Below are positions 1 to 8,898 of a stretch of 64,000 bases of DNA, piece by piece. Every line of letters begins with the position of its first letter. Position 1 is the first letter of the stretch. The position numbers and the translations under genes were made by a program. The notes below the pieces were generated by a model. It saw nothing but the letters and a program-made list of their open reading frames with translations, searched no databases and was not told where the DNA came from. The stretch covers positions 22,987 through 86,986 of the forward strand of contig JASJAO010000009.1 in the NCBI GenBank assembly GCA_030066975.1, given 5' to 3'. The DNA is from Henriciella sp. (GTDB lineage: Bacteria > Pseudomonadota > Alphaproteobacteria > Caulobacterales > Hyphomonadaceae).

Positions 1-2646
1 TTGGTCTTTGCGGATCAGAAGAGTGACGCCGACACAAACCTGTTGATGAGTGCAGCCGCCGTCGTTCTCCGCGACAGTGGTGGTGATCTTGAACGCCAAT
101 TCGCGCGATTGGAGGAGGCGCAGTCAAAGCCTCCCTTTCTGGAACCCTCCGGACACCCCGAAGCATCTGACACCGACCCTCAGGATGAAGCCGAGCCGAC
201 GGGTCTGACGTTTCAATCCGAACTTGGCGGGTTTGACGAGCCATCCGGCGAATATTTGATTGACCTGAAAACCGAAACAAGCACACCATGTCCGTGGTCG
301 AACATTCTTGCGAATGATCAATTCGGTTGTCTGGTCACTGAAAGCGGCGGCGGGTTCACTTGGGCGGAAAATAGCGGTGAGAATCGTCTTTCACCTTGGA
401 CGAATGACCCCGTATCCGATCCCCCCAGCGAGGCGCTTTACCTGCGAGACGAGGAAACCGCGACAGTCTGGACACCGCTGCCATCGCCGATTGGAAGTGG
501 CGCGACATGTCGGGTTCGTCATGGCGCTGGATACACGTCGTGGCGGACATCCATTCACGGTTTGGATCAGACGGTCACGGTCTTTGTGTCTCCGGACGAT
601 CCTGTGAAGATTGTCAAAGTACGATTGCGGGACAAATCCAACTGCGCCCGCCGGATTACAGCCACGTACTATATCGAGTGGCTGCTTGGCTCTATCGCTA
701 GCGCACATCAGCAACATGTCGTCGCCGAGTATGACGCCGGACTTGAAGCGCTCTTGGCGCGTAACCATTGGAATTTCGAGTTCGCCGATCGCATCGCCTT
801 TTTACTGTCCGACTGCACACCTCACAGCCTCACAACCGATCGCCGCGACTTTATTGGTCAAGGACGGGATCTGAGTCAGCCTGAGGGGCTCGCCCGCTGG
901 GATCTTGCTGGTCGCACAGAGAATGTCGGCAATGCATGTGGCGCGTATCAGGTGCATATTGATATGGCGGCCGGTGAAGTTCAGGAACTCCACTTTGTAA
1001 TCGGGCAGGGGCGCGATGCGGATGACAGCGCCGCACTGATCAGAAAGTGGAAAGATCCTCAGACGGTCGATGAAGCCTATGAAAGAACATGCGCCACGTG
1101 GCGCGATAAACTGGGTCGGGTTCAGGTGAAAACCCCGGACGCTGCGTTCAACATCATGATGAACCACTGGTTGCTGTATCAGGCCGACGCCTCACGGATC
1201 CTGGCCCGGGCAGGCTTCTATCAAGCCGGCGGCGCGTTCGGGTTTCGCGATCAATTACAGGATATGCTGGCGATCTTGCACACCGAACCGGCCCGCGTTC
1301 GCGCGCACATCCTGGATTGCGCGGCAAGACAGTTCGAGGAAGGCGATGTGCTCCACTGGTGGCATCCTCCGTCTGGGCGTGGCGTGCGAACCCGGTGCTC
1401 GGATGACTTGCTTTGGTTGCCTTATGTCACTGGTAAATATGTTAAAGCGACCGGTGATCTTTCAATTCTTGAAGAGCCGGTGCCGTTCCTCATGGCGCCA
1501 CCTCTTTCACCAGAAGAAGGTGATCGCTACGCCGAATTCGAGCGCAGCGAGGAATCTGCCACTTTGTTTGAGCATTGTGTGCGCGCGATCGAGCGCGGCT
1601 CAACGCAAGGTCCCAATGGATTACCGCTGATCGGTGCAGGAGACTGGAATGATGGCATGGATCGTGTCGGGGAAGGAGGCAAAGGGGAAAGTGTTTGGCT
1701 CGCCTGGTTTGTAATCGCAACGATTACAGGCTTCGCAGACATCGCCGAACAGTTGGGCCGCAGCGATCTCCGCCAGAAATGGACGGCGCAGGCGTCTACG
1801 CTGCAGACCACCATCGACAAGGTCGCATGGGATGGAGCCTGGTACATTCGCGCCTTCGACGATGACGGTGTTCCATGGGGATCGTCAAAATCTGAAGAGT
1901 GTCAGATTGATTCAATCGCTCAGTCCTGGGCTGTCCTGTCAAGCGGCACACCATCGGCGCGCGCTCAAACCGCTATTCGCTCTGTGTTGGAGCAATTGGT
2001 CAGTGATGAGGATCGCCTGGTGCGGCTGTTCTGGCCTCCTATTCACGACACACCGCGAGATCCGGGATACATCAAATCATACCCGCCAGGCATTCGCGAA
2101 AACGGAGGCCAATATACGCATGCTGCAACCTGGCTCGGTTTGGCACTTGCCAAACTCGGCGACGGAGACGGTGCGTGGCGGATCTTTGACTACATTAATC
2201 CGATCAGGCGGACGATTTCATCCGAGGATATCGAACGCTATCGCAATGAGCCTTATGTCTTGTCGGCAGATATTGGCGGCGTGCCACCTTATGTTGGTCG
2301 CGGCGGTTGGAGCTGGTATACCGGCGCCGCGGCATGGACGTGGCGCCTGGGCCTCGAAGGCATACTCGGGGTGTCGTGGCGCGATGGGGAGGTCATCATT
2401 GATCCCTGCCTGCCGAAGGCCTGGGGGTCAGCGAAGGTCGAGATCAAAGGTCCAGAGGGTGCGGTGGCATTCGATATCCATGATCCGGATCATCTCGGAC
2501 GCGGTGCACTGGAAATCCGGATTGGGGATAAGGTCGTGACCGAACCGGGCATTAAGATACCTGAGGATGGTTCAGTGTTGAACGTCAAAGTGACGATCAA
2601 GCCGTTAGATGTCGATCAAAGCTCTTCCGTGACGTTGTCTAAATGA
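1..2646 (+). CDS. GH94-family C-terminal part of a cyclic beta-glucan synthase/phosphorylase (5'-partial)
   Basis: The frame is already open at base 1 and the first codon is TTG without a ribosome binding site, so this is the C-terminal ~880 residues of a longer protein. The segment YLRDEETATVWTPLP, then FRDQLQDML, HWWHPPSGRGVRTR and GDWNDGMD (catalytic Asp of family GH94 in GDWND, near residue 550), then ENGGQYTHAATW, are the pattern of the C-terminal phosphorylase-like domain of NdvB/ChvB cyclic beta-1,2-glucan synthases. In that family the domain controls chain length by phosphorolysis; stand-alone relatives split beta-glucans to sugar 1-phosphates. Whether the missing N-terminus carries the GT84 and membrane domains cannot be seen. 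It converges on the acyl carrier protein operon with a 15-base gap. Domain assignment is firm; substrate is inference. Confidence 0.8.
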   Translation: MVFADQKSDADTNLLMSAAAVVLRDSGGDLERQFARLEEAQSKPPFLEPSGHPEASDTDPQDEAEPTGLTFQSELGGFDEPSGEYLIDLKTETSTPCPWSNILANDQFGCLVTESGGGFTWAENSGENRLSPWTNDPVSDPPSEALYLRDEETATVWTPLPSPIGSGATCRVRHGAGYTSWRTSIHGLDQTVTVFVSPDDPVKIVKVRLRDKSNCARRITATYYIEWLLGSIASAHQQHVVAEYDAGLEALLARNHWNFEFADRIAFLLSDCTPHSLTTDRRDFIGQGRDLSQPEGLARWDLAGRTENVGNACGAYQVHIDMAAGEVQELHFVIGQGRDADDSAALIRKWKDPQTVDEAYERTCATWRDKLGRVQVKTPDAAFNIMMNHWLLYQADASRILARAGFYQAGGAFGFRDQLQDMLAILHTEPARVRAHILDCAARQFEEGDVLHWWHPPSGRGVRTRCSDDLLWLPYVTGKYVKATGDLSILEEPVPFLMAPPLSPEEGDRYAEFERSEESATLFEHCVRAIERGSTQGPNGLPLIGAGDWNDGMDRVGEGGKGESVWLAWFVIATITGFADIAEQLGRSDLRQKWTAQASTLQTTIDKVAWDGAWYIRAFDDDGVPWGSSKSEECQIDSIAQSWAVLSSGTPSARAQTAIRSVLEQLVSDEDRLVRLFWPPIHDTPRDPGYIKSYPPGIRENGGQYTHAATWLGLALAKLGDGDGAWRIFDYINPIRRTISSEDIERYRNEPYVLSADIGGVPPYVGRGGWSWYTGAAAWTWRLGLEGILGVSWRDGEVIIDPCLPKAWGSAKVEIKGPEGAVAFDIHDPDHLGRGALEIRIGDKVVTEPGIKIPEDGSVLNVKVTIKPLDVDQSSSVTLSK

Positions 2647-2661
2647 CAAGAGATGCGGCGT

Positions 2662-2916
2662 TCACCCCGACCGGCTGGTTTCCTCAAACAGATAGTCAAG
2701 CGTGGCGTCGATACTGCTCAGCTTTTCATAGTCGGTTTCCGGGATGGGAATTCCAAGACGCTGATGCAGAGCTGATACGAGATTCTGAAAATCCATGGAG
2801 TCGATCTCTAGCGCATCTCTGAGATCGTCCGTTGGGTCGACATCTTCGAATTCGATCTCCGGTGCGATCTGCCGGACTTCGGAAGCGAGGATGGATTTGA
2901 GCTCGTCGCGGGTCAT
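2662..2916 (-). CDS. Acyl carrier protein
   Basis: An 84-residue acidic protein with the phosphopantetheine attachment motif DSMDF (Ser about residue 40) and the helical pattern of ACPs (LGIPIPETDYEKL after the motif). It carries an acyl chain as a thioester for a partner enzyme. It is the last gene of the acetyl-CoA synthetase-E1-E2 operon, and its ATG overlaps the E2 stop codon by 4 bases, so translation is probably coupled. This is not the fabD-fabG-acpP context, so it is likely a specialised carrier. Possible clients are the acyl-AMP ligase and PlsC-type acyltransferase encoded a few kb away, or a product of the dehydrogenase complex. The partner is inference. Confidence 0.85.
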   Translation of the reverse strand: MTRDELKSILASEVRQIAPEIEFEDVDPTDDLRDALEIDSMDFQNLVSALHQRLGIPIPETDYEKLSSIDATLDYLFEETSRSG

Positions 2917-4100
2917 AATGCCTCGGGGGATTGTAGGAGATTGTTGATGTTCGAAAGAAACCGGGCACCCGTGCGGCCGTCGCTCACGCGATGATCTCCA
3001 GACAAAGTTGCTGCCACCATGAGCTCGCTGCGGACCTTGCCATTATGGCAAACCGGTCGCTGACACGGTGTGCCAAACCCGACCAATGCCACTTGAGGCG
3101 GGAATATGATCCCTTGCAAGGTGTCAACACCTCGATCACCAAGGCTTGAAACGGTGATTGTCGGCATATTGATTTCAGAACTACGTAACCGGCCTGTGCG
3201 CGCCCGCGCGATCAGGTCGCGCATGTTCTGCATTAAATCCTCCAAGGGGAGGGTGGCCGTATCGTGAACCGCTGGTGCGACGAGGCCTCCGCCTCTTAGA
3301 GAAATGGCCAGACCGACGTGCACATCTTCACTCGGTTGGAAGCGATCATGCTCATACACGCCGTTCAGAGGCGGATTCTTCAAAGCCGCCTTGGCCACCG
3401 CTCGAACGAAGAGCAGCCCCATCAACAATCGTTGATCTGGCGGACGGTCTTCATTTTGTTTGGACAGCCAAGTCTCCGCCTGTCGAAGACTGATCTCATG
3501 AGACAGAAAATAGTGCGGAATTTCCCGATTGGATCTTGTCATCGCAGCCGCGATGGCGTCGCGCATGGCGGTTGCTGAAAACCGATCGGTCGCCTTTGGG
3601 GGTGGGTAAGCCGATGCTGGGTCCGATTGAGCGATGATATTCTGGACATCGTCGGACAGGATCTTGTCTTTCTTGATCTGCGATTGCAGCTGATCAACAT
3701 TCAAGTTGTGATCTCGAGCCAATCGACGAGCTGCCGGGGATAGCGTGTGTGGCGGCTGAAATTGCGTCGGATCTGCAGACCGGATGGTCGGGACAGGTTG
3801 GACCGGCTTTTTGGGTTTAGCCGCTTGGTCCGGCTCGGTGGGGGCAGTCGTTTTATCGGCAGCGGTGTCATTCCCGATGTTCGCCATTGCAGCACCGACT
3901 GGCAATTCATCGCCGACTTGGGCGATCAGTTGAGTTACCGTACCGGTCTGGAAGATTTCGATTTCGATGGCGCCTTTTTGAGTTTCCACAACCGCGACAA
4001 TGTCACCCCGTTTCACCTCATCGCCTTCTTGAACGAGCCACTCAACGAGAGAGCCGGCTTCCATGTCCGAGCCAAGAGACGGCATGAGAAATTCTGCCAT
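2913..4100 (-). CDS. 2-oxo acid dehydrogenase E2 (dihydrolipoamide acyltransferase)
   Basis: Residues 1-80 form one lipoyl domain with the lipoylated lysine in ETQKGAIEIE. A Pro/Ala-rich linker and a peripheral subunit-binding domain (SPAARRLARDHNLNVDQL, about 120-155) follow, then the trimer-forming catalytic domain with the active site SGDHRVSDGR near residue 370 (HRxxDG type). The enzyme transfers the acyl group from lipoyl to CoA. At 395 residues with one lipoyl domain it is compact compared with E. coli AceF. It lies 3 bases after the fused E1 gene, so its substrate is probably pyruvate, although branched-chain or acetoin dehydrogenase E2s look similar. No E3 gene is present in the window; the cell would have to use a general lipoamide dehydrogenase. 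Confidence 0.9.
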   Translation of the reverse strand: MAEFLMPSLGSDMEAGSLVEWLVQEGDEVKRGDIVAVVETQKGAIEIEIFQTGTVTQLIAQVGDELPVGAAMANIGNDTAADKTTAPTEPDQAAKPKKPVQPVPTIRSADPTQFQPPHTLSPAARRLARDHNLNVDQLQSQIKKDKILSDDVQNIIAQSDPASAYPPPKATDRFSATAMRDAIAAAMTRSNREIPHYFLSHEISLRQAETWLSKQNEDRPPDQRLLMGLLFVRAVAKAALKNPPLNGVYEHDRFQPSEDVHVGLAISLRGGGLVAPAVHDTATLPLEDLMQNMRDLIARARTGRLRSSEINMPTITVSSLGDRGVDTLQGIIFPPQVALVGFGTPCQRPVCHNGKVRSELMVAATLSGDHRVSDGRTGARFLSNINNLLQSPEAL

Positions 4101-4103
4101 GCC

Positions 4104-6104
4104 TCACGTCTCCGCCAATGTGCGCTGAGCCGCCTCGACAATTTGCTCCACACTGGGGATGGCGAAGTCCTCAAGGTGCTTTGGATAGGGAATCGGAACT
4201 TCGGCAGAGCAGACTCGCTCAATTGGCGCATCCAGATACCAGAACGCTTGCTCCATAATTCGAGCTGAAACCTCAGCCGCAAGCGATCCGCTGCGCCAGC
4301 CTTCGTCGATAATGACGACGCGGCGTGTGCGCTTGGCAGCGTCCAGGATCGTTGCTTCGTCCAAAGGGCGCAAAACACGCAAGTCGATCACCTGCGCATC
4401 GATATTTTGTTCAGACAGTCGCTCGGCAGCCTCCAGGGTTTTCCAGAGCGAGCCGCCATAAGTGATCAATGTAACGTTTTCACCCTTTCGCCGGATCGCG
4501 GCTTTGGAGATATCAACCGGGCCTGCATTGACCGCGATCTCGCTAGTTCGATTGTAGAGTAATGCATTTTCAAAAATCAGAACCGGATCCGGGTCCTCGA
4601 GCGCCGTTGCCAACATGCCTCGCGCATCCTCTAGTGTCGCCGGGGTCAGAACGCGCAGCCCCGGAATATGTGCGAACCAGCCTTCCAAGCTGTGAGAGTG
4701 TTGCGCTGCGAGCTGTTTGCCCGCGCCGGTCGCCATTCGAATAACCACGGGGACATTGAACTGACCACCTGACATATGACGGATGGTGGCAGCGGTGTTC
4801 AGGATTTGGTCGAGCGCAAGCAGGCTGAAATTCACGGTCATGACTTCTACGATGGGACGCATTCCCGCCATGGCGGCACCGATGCCTGCTCCGGTGAATC
4901 CGGCTTCGGAGAGCGGCGTATCTCGCACGCGGTTCTCACCAAACTCCTCCATCAGCCCTTTCGAAACCGCATAGCATCCGCCATAGGCGCCCACATCTTC
5001 ACCCATCAAGAACACACGCGGGTCCCGAGAGAGCGCGTCGCGCAGGGCCTCACGTGCTGCTTCTCGATACGTTGTTTCAACGGTTTCGCTGGACAGAACT
5101 TCAATAGACGGGGGCTCGGGTGGGTCAGCGGCCACCGTGTCGGTCATCAAGCTTGATATGGGTTCGAGATCCGCTGCTTCCGCAAATGCTACGGCGTCTT
5201 CAATCTCTGCGTCGATTTCGGCTTCGATTGCGTCGATTTCGTCCTGGTGAATAAGCTTGTTCTCAAGCGACCAGGTTTGGAACCGGACAATCGGACCTTT
5301 TTGACGCCAGGTTTCGACTTCTTTCTTGTCACGGTAGAGTTGGGCATCGAACATGGAATGGGCGCGGAAGCGATAGGTCCGGCACTCTAGAAAATGTGGC
5401 CCGCCATGCTCACGAATTTCCGAAATCGCCCGTCGTGCGGCGGCTTCGACATCGACGACGTTCATGCCGTCCAAAGCTTCGGATCGAATATTGTAGCATG
5501 CCGCTTTATCGTGAATGTCTTGTTCTGACTCTGAGCGAGAAAGCGCCGTGCCCATGGCATAGCCATTGTTCTCGCACACGAACAGGACGGGCAGCTCCCA
5601 TAAGGCAGCAAGATTTAAGCTCTCGTGGAACGCGCCTTCGGCGGCCGCACCTTCCCCGAAAAAGCACACAGTGACGTTCGGTTCGGCTTGCATCTTGTCT
5701 GCCAGCGCGAGGCCGATGGCCATAGGCAGCCCGCCGCCGACGATGGCGTTTCCGCCGTAAAAGTTGGTATCTCGATCGAATAGATGCATCGACCCGCCAC
5801 GTCCGCCTGAGCATCCCGCGGCCTTGCCCAACATTTCCGCCATCACCGCCCGCATTGAAATCCCCCGCACGAGCGCGTGACCGTGCTCGCGATAGGTCGC
5901 CACCAGTCTGTCTCCTGTTTCGAGAACAGGAATGATTCCGGCAGCAATGGCTTCCTCGCCATCATAGAGATGAAGAAATCCGCGAATTTTCTCTTGCGTA
6001 TACAGCTCCGCACATTTGTCTTCGAAGCGTCGAATCCGGATCATATGCCGCAGCAAATCAAGCACATGAGTTCGGCTGAGATGCGGTTTCGTGTCCGTGG
6101 TCAT
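4104..6104 (-). CDS. Fused alpha-beta E1 of a pyruvate (2-oxo acid) dehydrogenase complex
   Basis: One 666-residue chain joins the E1 alpha and beta subunits, which are usually separate genes. Residues 1 to ~325 are alpha, with the thiamin diphosphate motif GEGAAAEG at about 150 ending in [10 protein letters not shown]. Residues ~345-666 are beta, with [33 protein letters not shown] and [11 protein letters not shown]. The enzyme decarboxylates a 2-oxo acid and reductively acylates the lipoyl group of E2. Its ATG overlaps the stop of the acetyl-CoA synthetase gene (ATGA). The alpha part is closest in look to PdhA or AcoA. Given E2 next door, pyruvate to acetyl-CoA is the best guess; acetoin dehydrogenase is the alternative. 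The linker is Asp/Glu/Pro-rich. Confidence 0.88.
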   Translation of the reverse strand: MTTDTKPHLSRTHVLDLLRHMIRIRRFEDKCAELYTQEKIRGFLHLYDGEEAIAAGIIPVLETGDRLVATYREHGHALVRGISMRAVMAEMLGKAAGCSGGRGGSMHLFDRDTNFYGGNAIVGGGLPMAIGLALADKMQAEPNVTVCFFGEGAAAEGAFHESLNLAALWELPVLFVCENNGYAMGTALSRSESEQDIHDKAACYNIRSEALDGMNVVDVEAAARRAISEIREHGGPHFLECRTYRFRAHSMFDAQLYRDKKEVETWRQKGPIVRFQTWSLENKLIHQDEIDAIEAEIDAEIEDAVAFAEAADLEPISSLMTDTVAADPPEPPSIEVLSSETVETTYREAAREALRDALSRDPRVFLMGEDVGAYGGCYAVSKGLMEEFGENRVRDTPLSEAGFTGAGIGAAMAGMRPIVEVMTVNFSLLALDQILNTAATIRHMSGGQFNVPVVIRMATGAGKQLAAQHSHSLEGWFAHIPGLRVLTPATLEDARGMLATALEDPDPVLIFENALLYNRTSEIAVNAGPVDISKAAIRRKGENVTLITYGGSLWKTLEAAERLSEQNIDAQVIDLRVLRPLDEATILDAAKRTRRVVIIDEGWRSGSLAAEVSARIMEQAFWYLDAPIERVCSAEVPIPYPKHLEDFAIPSVEQIVEAAQRTLAET

Positions 6105-7858
6105 GCTTCGTCGGATTCCAGAGTTGAAATATCACCCTCCGGCAGGCCAAGTTCGCGCGCTTTCAGAAGCCGACGCATAATCTTCCCGGAGCGGGTTTTT
6201 GGTAGCGATTTGCGGAACACGATTTGCCTCGGCGCTACGGCGGGCCCGAGGCGTTTCCTCGCATGGGCGCGAATATCGAGTTCCAGCGCTTCATCCGGGG
6301 TCTGCCCAGGATTAAGCGCGACATAGGCTTTAACAATTTCACCGGCTTGGGGGTCTGGAAGGCCGATCACGGCAACTTCTGAAACCGCTGGATGTTCGAT
6401 GATTGCGCTTTCAACTTCAAACGGACCGATCAAATGGCCGGAACTTTTGATCAGATCATCGGCGCGTCCAACAAACCAGTAGTAGCCATCTGCATCGCGC
6501 TTTGCGAGATCGTCTGTGAGGTACCAGCCCTCGACGAAACACTTATTGTATCGAGCTTCCTCATCGAGATAGGCGCGCATCATTGATGGCCAGCCGGACC
6601 GAAGCGCCAGTTCGCCAATCTTCATGGGTTCGGTAAGCTCGACGATTTTCCCTGAGGGGTCTTTCTCGACAATGCTCGCTACAATGCCGGGAAGGGGTTT
6701 TCCCATAGAGCCAGGTTTGACGTCCATGCTGGCATAGTTGGCGAGCATAATGCCCCCGGTTTCAGTCTGCCACCAGTTGTCGTGAAAAGGATGCCCGAAA
6801 ACGTCTTCGCCCCAGATCACCGCTTCGGCATTCAGCGGCTCTCCGACGCTCGACATGAACCGAAGGTCTGAAAAGTCGTGGTCTGCGGCGAGATCGCGAC
6901 CAGCGGCCATCAGCATCCGGATCGCGGTCGGTGCCGTGTACCAGATGTTGACTTTTTGGGTCTCCAGCAAGCGATACCAGCGTTTGGCATTAAACTCCGC
7001 CTCATCAACGATCAGGGTGAGGCCGTTGGCCAGAGGAGAAATGATCCCGTAGGACGTTCCGGTGACCCAGCCAGGATCAGCGGTGCACCAGAACACATCT
7101 CCATCCTGCATATCGAGAGCGATCCGACCGGTCTCAGCATGTGCAATGATGGCGCCATGAACGTGCACAGCACCCTTCGGCTTGCCGGTTGTTCCAGATG
7201 TGAAATGGATGAGGGCCTTGTCTTCCAGCTTGGTATGAACGGTCTCAAATGTATCTGAAGCTGCCTCCATTTCCTGGTCCAGAGACAAGCATCCGTCTGG
7301 AGGCGTGCCTTTGCAGTTGACCAGCAATACCAGTTTCAGGCTTGGAACTTCACTCCGCCAGGACTTTATCTTTCGATTGTAGAGCGCTTCGGTGGTGACC
7401 AAAACGGTGGCTTTGCCAATTTCCATCCGGGAGCGAATAGGATCTGGCCCGAACGCAGCAAACAAGGGCGAGAAAGTAAGGCCGGCCTTCATCGATCCAA
7501 GCGCGGATACGTAAACCTCGGGTAGCCGACCCATCATGCAAAACAGACTGTCACCGCGCTGGGCGCCATGCTTCGCTATGATATTGGCAAACCGGTTGGT
7601 CAGATCGCGAAGGTCGCGATAGGTCAGGTCCTTGGTCGTATCATCTTTACCGACCCAACGAATGGCGACGCGCTCGCCACGGCCCTGCGCAACGTGGCGA
7701 TCTACGCATTCATGAGCGATGTTGAGACAACCATTATCGAAGCCGTCCAGCCGCGCCCGTGCCTCTTCCCACGCAAAAGATCCATAGACCTCCTCATAAT
7801 CCTGCATATTCGAAGTCGCGAAACTCTTCTCCGATTTGCGAATGATCTTGGATGTCAT
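6101..7858 (-). CDS. Acetyl-CoA synthetase-like acyl-CoA ligase (AMP-forming)
   Basis: A 585-residue adenylate-forming enzyme with the P-loop [18 protein letters not shown], the acetate-enzyme signature [23 protein letters not shown], and the C-terminal catalytic lysine in [12 protein letters not shown], which is also the usual acetylation site. It activates acetate or a similar short acid to the CoA thioester using ATP, and could also run toward acetate and ATP at high acetyl-CoA. It is about 65 residues shorter than E. coli Acs, like the Bacillus AcsA type. It is the first gene of a four-gene operon with the E1-E2 complex and ACP. An FNR-type box with a correctly spaced -10 lies upstream and predicts a leader of about 22 bases. 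Confidence 0.87.
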   Translation of the reverse strand: MTSKIIRKSEKSFATSNMQDYEEVYGSFAWEEARARLDGFDNGCLNIAHECVDRHVAQGRGERVAIRWVGKDDTTKDLTYRDLRDLTNRFANIIAKHGAQRGDSLFCMMGRLPEVYVSALGSMKAGLTFSPLFAAFGPDPIRSRMEIGKATVLVTTEALYNRKIKSWRSEVPSLKLVLLVNCKGTPPDGCLSLDQEMEAASDTFETVHTKLEDKALIHFTSGTTGKPKGAVHVHGAIIAHAETGRIALDMQDGDVFWCTADPGWVTGTSYGIISPLANGLTLIVDEAEFNAKRWYRLLETQKVNIWYTAPTAIRMLMAAGRDLAADHDFSDLRFMSSVGEPLNAEAVIWGEDVFGHPFHDNWWQTETGGIMLANYASMDVKPGSMGKPLPGIVASIVEKDPSGKIVELTEPMKIGELALRSGWPSMMRAYLDEEARYNKCFVEGWYLTDDLAKRDADGYYWFVGRADDLIKSSGHLIGPFEVESAIIEHPAVSEVAVIGLPDPQAGEIVKAYVALNPGQTPDEALELDIRAHARKRLGPAVAPRQIVFRKSLPKTRSGKIMRRLLKARELGLPEGDISTLESDEA

Positions 7859-7887
7859 TGCCCGTATCCTGTCGCAGCACCAAACAT

Positions 7888-7928
7888 ATTATGTCAGGGG
7901 CGTCAGGCGTCCGCTTGATCGGCATCAA
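7888..7928 (-). promoter_or_regulatory. FNR/FixK-type promoter of the acetyl-CoA synthetase-PDH operon
   Basis: A perfect box, TTGAT-CGGC-ATCAA on the plus strand, occupies 7915-7928. On the minus strand a -10-like CATAAT lies at 7893-7888, separated by 21 bases. This is the class II arrangement (activator centred near -41.5), predicting a start of transcription near 7881. Box and hexamer are seen directly; activation is inferred. Confidence 0.75.
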
Positions 7929-7944
7929 ATGACATCGTCACGGC

Positions 7945-7986
7945 TTGATCCGGCTCAAAGTTCCGACTTTGCTACAAAGGCAAAAT
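7945..7986 (+). promoter_or_regulatory. FNR/FixK-type promoter of the PlsC-like acyltransferase
   Basis: TTGAT-CCGG-CTCAA at 7945-7958 has one mismatch to the FNR consensus and is centred 30 bases from the box serving the opposite strand. CAAAAT at 7981-7986 lies 22 bases downstream and is a fair -10. The predicted start near 7993 coincides with the first good ATG, so the message may be leaderless or start at the ATG at 8008. Confidence 0.55.
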
Positions 7987-7992
7987 ACAGAT

Positions 7993-8898
7993 ATGAGTCA
8001 GGGCCTTATGCGAGCATCTGAGGCAGAAAATCGTCACATTGTCGACGTCCTGATCGAGGAACGCGCGCCGAGATTGTCGCGCAGTTTTGTTTGGCCACTG
8101 GTTCGGGCGGTCCTCAAGCTTTTGTTGAACTATCGCCGGGCGCGAGACATGGCGGATGCGATAAAAGATCTGCCCGGCAGCGCTGCTCTGCAGTTTGTGA
8201 GTGACCTTCTGGAACTGGATGTGCGTGTGGCGGGCTTGCAGAACATGCCGCGGGAAGGGGCCGCGATGATCGTCTGCAATCATCCGACAGGGATTGCCGA
8301 TGGCGTGGCGGTTTATGAGGCGCTGATATCTTCTCGACCCGACCTTAGCTTTTTTGCCAATGCTGATGCCCACCGGGTCAGTCCCGGTCTGATTGATGTC
8401 TTGATTCCGGTTGCCTGGCCGCAACGCAAACGGACGATCCGTTCAACCAAGCAGACACTCAAGCTCGCTAAACAGGCGATTGCCAACGGGCGTCCTGTTG
8501 TGGTGTTTCCAGCAGGTGCATTGTCACGAAAAATTGCGGGAAAGATACAGGATCCCGAATGGGAGCACTCAGCGGTCGCTTTGGCGAAAAAGTATAAAAT
8601 TCCAGTTGTTCCGATTCATATCGACGGACCTAGGCCGCGCTTGTTTCACCTGTTCGACAGGTTTTCGAACGAGCTGAGGGATGTCACGCTGTTTCATGAA
8701 TTGCTCAACAAACGGGGACAAACCTATCAACTGACAATCGGTCCGATTATTGAGAGTGCGGCCTTGATTCACCCTGCCGAGGCGACGACACGGCGATTGA
8801 AGGCTTATGTCGAGGAGCAATTGCCTGTATCGCCTGAAATCTCTTTCTCGGACGAAGACCCGGGCACCGCTTCGCACAATGTCCGCAGTGCCAAATAA
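7993..8898 (+). CDS. PlsC-family 1-acyl-glycerophosphate acyltransferase-like protein
   Basis: A ~300-residue protein with the acyltransferase motif NHPTGIAD (HX4D) near residue 95 and the substrate-binding block VVVFPAGALSRK near 175. It should transfer an acyl chain from CoA or ACP to a lipid or other hydroxyl acceptor at the membrane; a hydrophobic segment occurs near the N-terminus. The frame extends upstream to a TTG at 7945, but that codon lies inside an FNR-type box, so the ATG at 7993 is preferred; the ATG at 8008, preceded by AGGG, is also possible. It is divergent from the acetyl-CoA synthetase operon. Its 3' end overlaps the convergent acyl-AMP ligase gene by 94 bases. Together the two resemble the two halves of the Aas lipid repair protein. 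Confidence 0.82.
   Translation: MSQGLMRASEAENRHIVDVLIEERAPRLSRSFVWPLVRAVLKLLLNYRRARDMADAIKDLPGSAALQFVSDLLELDVRVAGLQNMPREGAAMIVCNHPTGIADGVAVYEALISSRPDLSFFANADAHRVSPGLIDVLIPVAWPQRKRTIRSTKQTLKLAKQAIANGRPVVVFPAGALSRKIAGKIQDPEWEHSAVALAKKYKIPVVPIHIDGPRPRLFHLFDRFSNELRDVTLFHELLNKRGQTYQLTIGPIIESAALIHPAEATTRRLKAYVEEQLPVSPEISFSDEDPGTASHNVRSAK

Noticed and set aside
7945..7992. N-terminal extension of the PlsC-like protein from TTG 7945
   Set aside because: The TTG is the first base triplet of an FNR-type box, and the predicted transcript start is downstream of it.
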